The position numbers and the translations under genes are program-made. A DNA stretch of 64,000 bases from Emcibacter sp048269205 (lineage in GTDB: Bacteria > Pseudomonadota > Alphaproteobacteria > Sphingomonadales > Emcibacteraceae). Under the pieces are notes generated by a model that searched no databases, was not told the DNA's origin, and worked only from the letters and a program-made list of their open reading frames with translations. Shown piece after piece: positions 17,698 through 25,492 of the stretch. The DNA lies in the NCBI RefSeq assembly GCF_048269205.1, contig NZ_JBLXJC010000002.1, forward strand, positions 434,001 through 498,000. The letters are read 5' to 3'. Every line of letters starts with the position of its first letter. Position 1 is the stretch's first letter.

Positions 17698-17711
17698 TTG
17701 ATACAAATCAA
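17698..17711. promoter_or_regulatory. FNR/FixK-like box 2 (perfect consensus)
   Basis: TTGATACAAATCAA fits TTGAT-N4-ATCAA exactly, the site of oxygen-responsive CRP/FNR-family regulators (FnrL, FixK, Anr). It is 170 bases upstream of ctaC and about 158 bases upstream of the tldD start. The rest of the gap (17529–17868) is AT-rich and holds no gene that I can support; the stretch just before tldD (TATATATAAAGTATATAACG) could carry a promoter. Confidence 0.6.
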
Positions 17712-17868
17712 ATGTTTCCGCCGCAACATTTTCTTTATTTTTAATTGTTTATGGTTACTTGTGGCGGAAAAGTCATGGATTCCCCCCTTTCAGGCTTGCA
17801 CCACCGGGGGTTTGTGGCCATATACTACCCTATATATAAAGTATATAACGACTCAAAACAGGGCCATT

Positions 17869-19305
17869 ATGACCGAATCTGCGCACACCGATTCCTATTT
17901 TTTTACAGAATCAGATCTCGATTCTGTCCGTACCCAGAGACTGGTGGACGATGCCTTGCACGGCATGGAAGATGGCGAGCTTTATCTCCAGTATGTGCAG
18001 TCCGAGAGCTTTTCCTTCGACGACGGCCGGCTAAAAAATGCCGTCTATGACACAAACCGCGGTTTCGGCCTGAGAAGCGTGCTCGGCGAGGTCAGCGGCT
18101 ATGCTCATTCCAGCAGCCTGGACGAAAATGCCCTCAAGAGAGCCTGCGAAACAGTTCAGAGCATCAAGTCCGGCACCGGCGGCACCCTGGACCTGCATCC
18201 GCAGGGGACAAACCGGAAACTCTATACCGATGAAAACCCTTTGCTTGGCGGGCTGGATTTTAATGCCAAGATCAAAATGCTTCAGGATATTGACGCCTAT
18301 GCCCGCGCCCTGGACAATCGGGTCTGTCAGGTCAGCGCCTCTATTTCCGGCGAATGGCAAACCGTTGAAATCATCCGCCCCGGCGGACATCGGGTGCGTG
18401 ATATCCGCCCTCTGGTCAGGCTTAACGTATCCGTTGTCGCCGGTGAAGGCGATCGTATGGAAAGCGGCTATCAGGGGGCCGGTGGTCGATATGACTATAG
18501 CCGGCTTCTGACCGAGGAAAACTGGAAATCCCAGGTGGATGAGGCCCTGCGTCAGGCCCTGGTCAACCTGGAAAGCGTTCCTGCCCCGGCCGGTGAGATG
18601 GATGTGGTACTGGGTCCCGGCTGGCCCGGTGTCCTTCTCCACGAAGCCATTGGTCACGGCCTGGAAGGCGATTTCAACCGCAAGGGCAGTTCTGCCTTCG
18701 CCGGCCTCATGGGTGAACGGGTGGCGGCCCCGGGCGTTACCGTGGTGGACGATGGCACCCTGCCTGACCGGCGTGGCTCTCTCACCTTTGATGACGAAGG
18801 CACCCCGACCAACTGTACCACACTGATTGAGGACGGCATCCTCACCGGCTACATGCAGGATCGCATGAATGCGCGCCTGATGGGTGTGAAGGCGACTGGC
18901 AACGGACGGCGGGAAAGTTACGCCCATCAGCCCATGCCGCGCATGACCAATACCTATATGCTGGCCGGCGACAGGGATCCTAGGGAAATTATCGAAGGGG
19001 TCAAGGACGGCCTCTATGCTGTCAATTTCGGCGGCGGACAGGTGGATATCACCAACGGCAAGTTTGTTTTCAGCTGCACCGAGGCCTATCTGATCAAAGA
19101 TGGCAAGATCGATGCGCCGGTCAAAGGCGCCACCCTGATCGGTAACGGTCCGGACGCGCTGACCCGGGTCAGCGCTATCGGCAATGATCTGGAACTGGAT
19201 GCAGGTGTCGGCGTCTGCGGCAAGGGCGGACAGAGTGTGCCGGTCGGGGTGGGACAACCCACCCTGCGGCTGGACGGGCTGACTGTCGGAGGAACCGAAA
19301 ACTAG
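17869..19305 (+). CDS. tldD: metalloprotease TldD
   Basis: A 478-residue TldD subunit of the TldD–TldE zinc protease, which degrades unfolded peptides and matures some ribosomal peptides. The zinc-binding helix is HEAIGHGLEGD (HExxxH) near residue 260, and the C-terminal part holds the conserved GGGQVDITNGKFVFSCTEAYLI with the third ligand Cys. Length agrees with E. coli TldD (481). The ATG at 17869 was chosen over an upstream in-frame extension because residues from there align with the family N-terminus; the extension is low-complexity and AT-rich. The partner tldE (pmbA) is not in the window. It is transcribed divergently from the oxidase operon. Confidence 0.95.
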   Translation: MTESAHTDSYFFTESDLDSVRTQRLVDDALHGMEDGELYLQYVQSESFSFDDGRLKNAVYDTNRGFGLRSVLGEVSGYAHSSSLDENALKRACETVQSIKSGTGGTLDLHPQGTNRKLYTDENPLLGGLDFNAKIKMLQDIDAYARALDNRVCQVSASISGEWQTVEIIRPGGHRVRDIRPLVRLNVSVVAGEGDRMESGYQGAGGRYDYSRLLTEENWKSQVDEALRQALVNLESVPAPAGEMDVVLGPGWPGVLLHEAIGHGLEGDFNRKGSSAFAGLMGERVAAPGVTVVDDGTLPDRRGSLTFDDEGTPTNCTTLIEDGILTGYMQDRMNARLMGVKATGNGRRESYAHQPMPRMTNTYMLAGDRDPREIIEGVKDGLYAVNFGGGQVDITNGKFVFSCTEAYLIKDGKIDAPVKGATLIGNGPDALTRVSAIGNDLELDAGVGVCGKGGQSVPVGVGQPTLRLDGLTVGGTEN

Positions 19306-19343
19306 AACATCACAGAGCCGGATAAATCAAAGGGGATAGCAAA

Positions 19344-19880
19344 ATGGCCAAATTTTACGACAAAATAGAAGATAAAATTGCCAGATTTATCAGCGAACAG
19401 CCCATGTTCTTTGTGGCCACAACGCCAAAGAAAGGCCGGATCAACCTGTCACCCAAAGGGATGGATTCATTCCGCGTTCTTGGCCCCAACCAGGTCGCCT
19501 GGCTGGACTATACAGGCAGCGGCAATGAAACCGCCGCCCATTTCCTGGATGACGGCCGCATCACGATCATGTTCAATAGCTTTTCCAGCATTCCCATGAT
19601 CCTGCGCCTTTATGGACATGGCCGTTCCGTTAAACCAGGCGAAGCCGAGTTTGAAAACCTGGTCCCGAGCTTCACTCCGTCAAGAGGTCTCCGGCAGATT
19701 TTTGTTGCGGAGATCGACAGCGTCCAGACCAGTTGCGGGTATGGTGTACCGGTAATGGAGCTGAAAGAAGAACGGGACACCCTCGAAAACTGGAGCAATA
19801 GGAAAAGCGACCAGGAGATTCTGAATTATCAGCGGGAAAAAAACCTGAAGAGCATTGACGGCCTGCCAACCGGCCTCTAG
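19344..19880 (+). CDS. pyridoxamine 5'-phosphate oxidase-fold protein
   Basis: A 178-residue split-barrel flavin-binding protein of the PPOX family. The N-terminal barrel has the usual features: MFFVATTPKKGRINLSPKGMDSFRVL, then a WLDYTGSGNETAAHFLDDGRITIMF stretch that recurs in the family. Some members bind FMN or F420, or are heme-utilisation proteins; the catalytic type is not evident here. It sits 38 bases downstream of tldD with AAGGGG just before its start, so co-transcription is likely. Physiological role unknown. Confidence 0.83.
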   Translation: MAKFYDKIEDKIARFISEQPMFFVATTPKKGRINLSPKGMDSFRVLGPNQVAWLDYTGSGNETAAHFLDDGRITIMFNSFSSIPMILRLYGHGRSVKPGEAEFENLVPSFTPSRGLRQIFVAEIDSVQTSCGYGVPVMELKEERDTLENWSNRKSDQEILNYQREKNLKSIDGLPTGL

Positions 19881-19895
19881 TTGGCGATAGCCGGC

Positions 19896-20345
19896 CTAGA
19901 AATAGTCGTTGCTGGAAATAATCATATCCACAGTTTCACCGTCGCTGGACAGGGGACACACCATACAGGAGTAAAATTTATGCTCCTTGGCGGCAAAAGC
20001 CAGCCGGTCTGTTGAATAATAAGGCCGTTTGTGTTTGACCAGCCAGTCAAACCGGCTGCGCAGCCCCTGGGAATCTGGAATATCATGCGCCCAAAGCCCC
20101 GTTAACGACATGCCGAGGACCATATCCACATGCGTTCCCGTCAGACGCACCCTGTATTGCGGAGGACGACCGTGGACCTCAAGCATGATAATATGTGGCA
20201 AAAGTTCCGGTATTTCGGCCGGGTTGATATCTTTTCTTGACGGCATGACGCGATCCTGCCTCCTGGAAAGCCAGTAATCATAAAGTCTGCCATGAAATGC
20301 GACGGAGAAGTCCTTCCGTTCGAACTTCTTGATGAAGTTAGCCAT
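19896..20345 (-). CDS. PAS_5 domain protein, copy 1
   Basis: A 149-residue protein that is almost entirely one PAS-like domain of the PAS_5 (formerly DUF1457) family. Recognisable pieces are LYDYWLSRRQDRVMPSRKDI, ELLPHIIMLEVHGRPPQYRVRLTGTHVDMVLGMSLTG and RPYYSTDRLAFAAKEHKFYSCMVCPLSSDGETVDMIIS. No output domain is attached. It has a neighbouring paralogue with the same order of motifs (20422–20892). Such small single-domain proteins are abundant in alphaproteobacteria and remain uncharacterised; a sensory or ligand-binding role is an inference. Confidence 0.8.
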   Translation of the reverse strand: MANFIKKFERKDFSVAFHGRLYDYWLSRRQDRVMPSRKDINPAEIPELLPHIIMLEVHGRPPQYRVRLTGTHVDMVLGMSLTGLWAHDIPDSQGLRSRFDWLVKHKRPYYSTDRLAFAAKEHKFYSCMVCPLSSDGETVDMIISSNDYF

Positions 20346-20421
20346 CTACCTTCCAGTTAGTCTAAAACCGCTGGCTGGCCTGCCCTGGAACCCTCATCTT
20401 CTGCTGTACACACATTGCTTG

Positions 20422-20892
20422 CTAAAAGTAATGGTTTGTCGACATCAGGATATTGACATTTTCCCCGTCATCCGAGAATGGCAGGGTCAGTGCGGTATAG
20501 TGATGAAAGTCCTTCACAGCCCAGTACAATTTATCGCTGTTGTAATAGGGCCGGCCGGTTTCGACAAGCCATTTGTACCGATCGATTACTTTTTCCGTAT
20601 GGGGAAATTCATCTATCCAGCGCCCCATCACATTGACGCCCATAACGTCAACAGTTTCCGTGCCGGACAGTCGGAACTTGAACCGCATGGGATCACGGTG
20701 TACTTCAAGCATCAGAATATGGGGCAGTGCGGGCGCAATGGCAGCAGGGTTGAAATCTGACCGCGACGGCAAATGCTTGTCGCCCCGGATTTCATTCCAG
20801 TGATTATAAAAGATGCGATGAATTTCAGCATTGAAATCTGCTGGCGTAAAGTCAGTTTTTATATATGCCTTATACCCCTCATCGCCACCCAT
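20422..20892 (-). CDS. PAS_5 domain protein, copy 2
   Basis: A 156-residue paralogue of the gene at 19896–20345. Shared positions include the opening tryptophan helix, HLPSRSDFNPAAIAPALPHILMLEVHRDPMRFKFRLSGTETVDVMGVNVMGRW, RPYYNSDKLYWAVKDFHHYTALTLPFSDDGENVNILMSTNHYF, and the same C-terminal ending (…NDYF versus …NHYF). The two genes are separated by 76 bases and read in the same direction, this one first. Divergence is large enough to show that the duplication is not recent. Function unknown. Confidence 0.8.
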   Translation of the reverse strand: MGGDEGYKAYIKTDFTPADFNAEIHRIFYNHWNEIRGDKHLPSRSDFNPAAIAPALPHILMLEVHRDPMRFKFRLSGTETVDVMGVNVMGRWIDEFPHTEKVIDRYKWLVETGRPYYNSDKLYWAVKDFHHYTALTLPFSDDGENVNILMSTNHYF

Positions 20893-21022
20893 CTGGTCTC
20901 TGTACCTCGTTCCTTAATGCCATAAAAGCCTCGATTTCATCATACATTACAGGAATATCAAGCCACCGGACTGTTTTATCAGACAAACGTAAACAATGGA
21001 ACAATATTATAGGACAACCTTG

Positions 21023-22390
21023 TCAGAAGGCATGCTCCTGAAACAGCCGATTGATATCCCCGTTCCACTGATTGTGGTACAGATCCAGCAGGTCCTGGGC
21101 ATGGCTGTGGCCTTTTTCGGCAATGGCGAACAGAACATTCAGGAATATTCTTTCATCCTCGCCGGTGGCATTGAGACGCGCCCGGCGCTGCAGGCCGTGG
21201 GCGGAAATCTCCAGAATATCGCGGGCCCAGTCCAGAATTTTCCTGTTTCTGAAGTCGCCCTGCAGCGCAGTCCGGGGCACTTCCGCGCGCAGAAGATCAT
21301 GCTCCTCGATGCTCCAGTCCCTGCACAGGTCCCAGGCGGCATCAAGGGCGTCGCTGTCATAAAGAAGCCCCACCCACAACGCCGGCAGGGCGCAGATGGT
21401 ATTCCAGGATCCGCCGTCGGCGCCGCGCAGCTCCAGGAATTTCTTCAGGCGCACTTCCGGAAACAGGGTACTCATATGGTCTTCCCAGTCCTGCATCGTC
21501 GCCACATGGCCCGGATAGGCAGGCAATTCACCCTTGATGAAATCCCGGAAAGACTGCCCGGAGGCATCGATATACTTGCCGTCCCGATAGACGAAATACA
21601 TGGGCACATCAAGCACATGATCCACATAGGCCTCATAGCTCATGGCCTCGTCAAAGACAAACGGCAGCATGCCGCAGCGGTCCGGATCCGTATCCGTCCA
21701 GATATGGCTGCGGTAACTCATAAATCCGTTGGGTTTTCCCTCGGTGAAGGGGGAATTGGCAAACAGCGCCGTCGCAATCGGCTGCAGGGCCAGAGAGGTG
21801 CGGAATTTCTTCACCATATCCGCCTCGTCCGCATAATCCAGATTAACCTGGATTGTCGCCGTCCGGTACATCATATCAAGACCAAGGTTACCTTTCTTGG
21901 GCATATATTCAGTCATGATCTTATAGCGGCCTTTGGGCATTCTCGGAACGTCTTCACGTTTTGTGTTGGGATTGAACCCCACGCCGAGAAACTTGATACC
22001 AAGCTCTTCGCTGACCGCCTTGGCTTCTTTGAGATGGGAATTGACCTCACTGCAGGTCTGGTGAATATTTTCCAGAGGGGCGCCCGAAAGTTCAAGCTGG
22101 CCACCGGGTTCAAGCGTCACTGACTGCCCGTCTTTCTTGAGGCCGATAATATAGTCGCCCTCCATGATCGGATCCCAGCCGAATTCCCTGCCCTTGGCTT
22201 CAAGGATGGCGCGGATACTTCTTTCACCTTCATAGGGCACGGGCCGGTGGCTATCCTTGCAAAAGACAAATTTCTCGTGCTCGGTACCGATCCGCCAATC
22301 CTCCTTAGGCCGGGCGCCTAAGGCAATATAATCGATAAGCTGCTGCTTGGAAGTAACAGGGCTTTTCTTGTCCTGAGGAGTTGCTGTCAC
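21023..22390 (-). CDS. gshA: glutamate–cysteine ligase (proteobacterial/plant type)
   Basis: First enzyme of glutathione synthesis, joining glutamate and cysteine. The 455-residue sequence belongs to the GCS2-like plant/alphaproteobacterial class: EDWRIGTEHEKFVF, GDYIIGLKKDGQSVTLEPGGQLELSGAPLENIHQTCSE, GNLGLDMMYRTATIQVNLDYADEADMVKKFR and FLELRGADGGSWNTICALPALW are class-defining. The start is uncertain: GTG at 22390 has GGGTGG six bases upstream, while TTG at 22420 would add ten residues. It fits with the glutathione-using genes (GST, GFA) near 6–8 kb. Upstream is the aspartic-protease gene with about 100 bases between. Confidence 0.94.
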   Translation of the reverse strand: MTATPQDKKSPVTSKQQLIDYIALGARPKEDWRIGTEHEKFVFCKDSHRPVPYEGERSIRAILEAKGREFGWDPIMEGDYIIGLKKDGQSVTLEPGGQLELSGAPLENIHQTCSEVNSHLKEAKAVSEELGIKFLGVGFNPNTKREDVPRMPKGRYKIMTEYMPKKGNLGLDMMYRTATIQVNLDYADEADMVKKFRTSLALQPIATALFANSPFTEGKPNGFMSYRSHIWTDTDPDRCGMLPFVFDEAMSYEAYVDHVLDVPMYFVYRDGKYIDASGQSFRDFIKGELPAYPGHVATMQDWEDHMSTLFPEVRLKKFLELRGADGGSWNTICALPALWVGLLYDSDALDAAWDLCRDWSIEEHDLLRAEVPRTALQGDFRNRKILDWARDILEISAHGLQRRARLNATGEDERIFLNVLFAIAEKGHSHAQDLLDLYHNQWNGDINRLFQEHAF

Positions 22391-22493
22391 TGTTTTCCAC
22401 CCATAATGAAATGTTCCCAAAAACTATATGTTATTTTCTGAAGTTTCCAATCAACTCCCCATCACGCTACGGTGATTGCCATCATTTGGGGAT

Positions 22494-23249
22494 TCAGGGA
22501 AATAAAGTCAATATATTATCCTTCACCTGATAGGCGGAAAGCCTGTCCAGAAAGCTCATCCCCAGAAGGGATTGTTCCAGCCCTTCGCGAATTACCGACG
22601 CCCGGACATTCTCCAGATAGACAGGCCCGATGGTCATTTCGGCAATCTGCACCCGGGCTCCCCACGTTCTGCCGTTGGCGGTATCATAGGGCTGGGAAAA
22701 ACTGAGCCGGTCGGGATTTATGCCCACTCGGCGGGCATCCCGGGCGGTCAGGATCACATCACTTGCCCCGGTGTCCAGTATAAAGGTCACCGGCTCCCCG
22801 TTTACCTGAACCCTGAGCAGATAATGCCCCCCTGACGTGACCGGAAAGGAAATGCTGCCATCTGCCGTCTGTCCCATGGTGGGGTTCAACTCCTTGCCGA
22901 TGCGGCCCGTCCCGCTCCAGATACTGTAGCCCAGCGCCAGAATGCCGATGATAATGACCCAGCCGGCAACATTTCTTAACGCCTGCCCGGGATTGCTCCG
23001 GACATGAACAATCAAGCCTGCCCCAACCATGGTCAGGAGAAGAATATCATAGACCAGCGCCATTCCCTGCCCATCGGACAGCGACATTTCCGGCAAAAAC
23101 AACAGGATGACCAGGACGATTACAATGGGAATTATCACCCATTTGTACAGTCGCCAGAAAGACGGCCCGTTGCCCGGCGACCCGCCGCCAGCGGGCGGCA
23201 CACCATGGTTTTTCGGGTCCCAGGGAGATTTGAATTCAGGATCAGTCAT
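22494..23249 (-). CDS. membrane-anchored retropepsin-like aspartic protease (TIGR02281-type)
   Basis: A 251-residue clan AA aspartic protease. The catalytic motif is FILDTGASDVILT near residue 160, with the flap-side strand SLLGMSFLDRLSAYQVKDNILTLFP at the end. The N-terminal part has a proline/glycine-rich cytoplasmic tail and three membrane segments (WVIIPIVIVLVILLFL, MALVYDILLLTMVGAGLIV and VAGWVIIIGILALGYSIW), so the protease domain probably faces the periplasm. One active-site aspartate per chain means it must act as a dimer, as in retroviral proteases. Its substrate is unknown; the family is common in alphaproteobacteria. It reads in the same direction as rsmE upstream and gshA downstream. 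Confidence 0.85.
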   Translation of the reverse strand: MTDPEFKSPWDPKNHGVPPAGGGSPGNGPSFWRLYKWVIIPIVIVLVILLFLPEMSLSDGQGMALVYDILLLTMVGAGLIVHVRSNPGQALRNVAGWVIIIGILALGYSIWSGTGRIGKELNPTMGQTADGSISFPVTSGGHYLLRVQVNGEPVTFILDTGASDVILTARDARRVGINPDRLSFSQPYDTANGRTWGARVQIAEMTIGPVYLENVRASVIREGLEQSLLGMSFLDRLSAYQVKDNILTLFP

Positions 23250-23342
23250 TTTTCCAGTCTAGCTTTTCATCAACAGGCAAACAATAAAAACTGTATGTAT
23301 GAATGACAAACCGGCCGCCACATAAGCCGGAGGAAGAACCCT

Positions 23343-24107
23343 TTACTGCCAGTCCCCGGCAAAGGACTGCCACAGGGAAATGGCCGCCACGGCAGCGGTA
23401 TCTGCCCTCAGAATCCGCGGCCCAAGGGTCACTGCCACCGCCTGCGGATGGGAACGGATCATCTGCCGTTCTTTGGGATCAAACCCGCCTTCCGGGCCGA
23501 TCAGGATGGCCCATTTGTCCAGTTCCGCAGCCCGGGCCGCCTGCTCCACAGCCCGGCCAACCGGTAGAATTTCCTGATCGCCCTCGCCGCCTGCCTCGTC
23601 ACAGAACATGATCAGCCGGTCGTCCGGCCAGTCCGCCAACAGCTTTTCCAGCTTCACCGGCGCCTCTATCACCGGTACGGTCAGGCGTCCACATTGTTCC
23701 GCCGCCTCGATGGCGTTGGCGCGCATGCGGTCTTCCTTGACCCGGTCCACAACAGTGCGCCTTGTCATCACCGGCCGGATCAGGGAGACACCGAGCTCGG
23801 TTGCTTTTTCCACCATATAATCAAGCCGCGCCTTTTTGACGGGGGCAAACAGATACCACAGATCCGGCTCTTCCGCCTGATCCTCGAGATGCCCCAGCAC
23901 CTTAACGGCTGCCTTGCCCTTGCCGGTCTTTTCGATACGGGCCATCCATTCCCCGTCCCGACCATTGAACAGGGCGACCACCTCGCCCTCCTTCATACGC
24001 ATTACATTGATCAGATAGTGACCCTGATTGCCGTCGATCAGAAACTCCTGATCGGACACAAGATCATTTTCCACAAAAAGCCGGATATTTGGCGTTGCAC
24101 TGGTCAT
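23343..24107 (-). CDS. rsmE: 16S rRNA (uracil1498-N3)-methyltransferase
   Basis: SPOUT methyltransferase that methylates U1498 of 16S rRNA. The 254-residue product has the N-terminal PUA-like domain (IRLFVENDL…GHYLINVMRMKEGEVVALFNGRDGEW) and the C-terminal knotted SAM site: ILIGPEGGFDPKE and TLGPRILRADTAAVAAI. The start MTSATPNIRLF agrees with the family; longer in-frame starts would extend into the divergent ubiA promoter region. It is divergent to ubiA, with 61 bases between starts. Secure identification. Confidence 0.95.
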   Translation of the reverse strand: MTSATPNIRLFVENDLVSDQEFLIDGNQGHYLINVMRMKEGEVVALFNGRDGEWMARIEKTGKGKAAVKVLGHLEDQAEEPDLWYLFAPVKKARLDYMVEKATELGVSLIRPVMTRRTVVDRVKEDRMRANAIEAAEQCGRLTVPVIEAPVKLEKLLADWPDDRLIMFCDEAGGEGDQEILPVGRAVEQAARAAELDKWAILIGPEGGFDPKERQMIRSHPQAVAVTLGPRILRADTAAVAAISLWQSFAGDWQ

Positions 24108-24168
24108 GGAATGATTTACCTTGTTGGACGAAATGACATAGTTATACCCTGCTGGAATGGATTGACCA

Positions 24169-25119
24169 ATGGCAAATCCGGAAAATAACCTGGCGTCTGC
24201 CCCCAAGGATACTGTGCGTGACAGCTGGGTTCATCGCTACGCCCCGGCGGCGGCAGTCCCCTACCTGCAGCTGATGCGGGCGGACCGGCCCATCGGCACC
24301 TGGCTTCTGTTATGGCCCTGCCTGTGGTCGCTGGCGCTGGGCAGTCATGATCACGGGGATTACTGGCAATGGGGCCTGCCGCATGTCACCCTGATTATCC
24401 TGTTTTGTATTGGTGCCTATGTCATGCGGGGGGCCGGCTGTGTGGTCAATGACCTGGCTGATATCAAGTTTGATGCGCAAGTGGAACGCACCCGCCAGCG
24501 CCCCCTGCCCAGCGGCCGGGTGTCGGTCAAACAGGCGCTGGTCTTCCTGGCAGGCCTGTGCCTCATCGGACTCATCATCCTGTTGCAGTTCAATGTTACC
24601 GTCTTCAAGCTCGGCATCCTGTCCCTGGCGCTTGTTATCACCTATCCCTTTATGAAACGGATCACCTGGTGGCCCCAGCTGTTCCTCGGGTTCACTTTCA
24701 ACTGGGGCGCCCTTATGGGCTGGGCCGCTGCCACCGGCGGTCTCGAGACACCGGCTTATTTACTTTATATCGGCGGCATCTTCTGGACCCTGGGCTATGA
24801 CACCATTTATGCCCACCAGGACAAGGAAGACGATGCCCTGATCGGCGTAAAATCCACCGCGCTCAGGCTTGGCGCGTCGACCCCGGCCTGGCTGATTATT
24901 TTTTACGGCATGACGGCGGTTCTCTTTACCATGGCCGGGGGCATGACCGGCATGGGGTTCGGCTTCTATCTGGGCATGCTGGCCGCCACCGCTCACCTGC
25001 TCTGGCAAATCTGGTCGCTGGAGATGGACAACCCGGAAAGATGTCTGAAACTGTTCAAGGCCAACCGGGATTTCGGCGCCCTAATTTTCGCCGCCATCGT
25101 CGCCGGGCACTATATCTGA
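24169..25119 (+). CDS. ubiA: 4-hydroxybenzoate polyprenyltransferase
   Basis: Membrane enzyme that attaches the polyprenyl tail to 4-hydroxybenzoate in ubiquinone biosynthesis. The 316-residue product has both aspartate-rich motifs: NDLADIKFDAQVERTRQRPLPSG (NDxxDxxxD) and YAHQDKEDDALIGVKST (DxxxD-type), and about eight to nine helices. The lead segment YLQLMRADRPIGTWLLLWPC is the UbiA signature. Divergent from rsmE and convergent with the metH operon across a 373-base gap. Confidence 0.95.
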   Translation: MANPENNLASAPKDTVRDSWVHRYAPAAAVPYLQLMRADRPIGTWLLLWPCLWSLALGSHDHGDYWQWGLPHVTLIILFCIGAYVMRGAGCVVNDLADIKFDAQVERTRQRPLPSGRVSVKQALVFLAGLCLIGLIILLQFNVTVFKLGILSLALVITYPFMKRITWWPQLFLGFTFNWGALMGWAAATGGLETPAYLLYIGGIFWTLGYDTIYAHQDKEDDALIGVKSTALRLGASTPAWLIIFYGMTAVLFTMAGGMTGMGFGFYLGMLAATAHLLWQIWSLEMDNPERCLKLFKANRDFGALIFAAIVAGHYI

Positions 25120-25149
25120 ATGAATCGAAGGAAGATCGGAAAATATAGA

Positions 25150-25203
25150 CCGGCGTGACGAACATACTCGTACTTTCCTGATACTCAGGGTCCGTCACAC
25201 CGG
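25150..25203. repeat. inverted repeat in the ubiA/metH intergenic gap
   Basis: CCGGCGTGACG at 25150–25160 faces CGTCACACCGG at 25193–25203, 10 of 11 pairs plus one G·U, around a 32-base loop that itself holds CCTGA/TCAGG. It lies 30 bases after the ubiA stop and could be a terminator or a bidirectional hairpin, but no T-run follows. The gap 25120–25492 has no gene I can support. It also holds the repeat pair GCATTTTGC around 25354–25372 and a 16-base palindrome at 25422–25437. Confidence 0.4.
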
Positions 25204-25421
25204 AGAAACCAGGCAGTTTTGCTACAGGCCCAGCTTCCTATACGGTATAGCAAAGGCCATGCCAAAATAAAGTTTTTCCTGTAACCTTCTGAAAAACAAC
25301 CACCCTGAAGGTTAATCCTGGTTAATAATACTACTTTTGGACGGTAAAATGACGCATTTTGCAATGCATTTTGCATCACTCCCGCACATCGCAGAACGCT
25401 AAATAAGTCACTCGCAATATG

Positions 25422-25437
25422 CAATGTATATACATTG
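25422..25437. repeat. perfect 16-base palindrome CAATGTATATACATTG
   Basis: Perfectly self-complementary 16-base sequence in the AT-rich gap between the convergent ubiA and metH genes, 56 bases beyond the metH stop. Dyads of this size usually bind a dimeric regulator, but no gene starts nearby, so its role is unclear. Confidence 0.45.
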
Positions 25438-25492
25438 ATTGTTTGTAATATTTAAATATTCAATATTTACAGTGCCGCCAAACCCGCAGCTC

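Noticed and set aside
25185..25424. 79-codon frame on the minus strand in the ubiA/metH gap
   Set aside because: No ribosome site, no recognisable motif and overlap with the inverted repeats; composition does not look coding.
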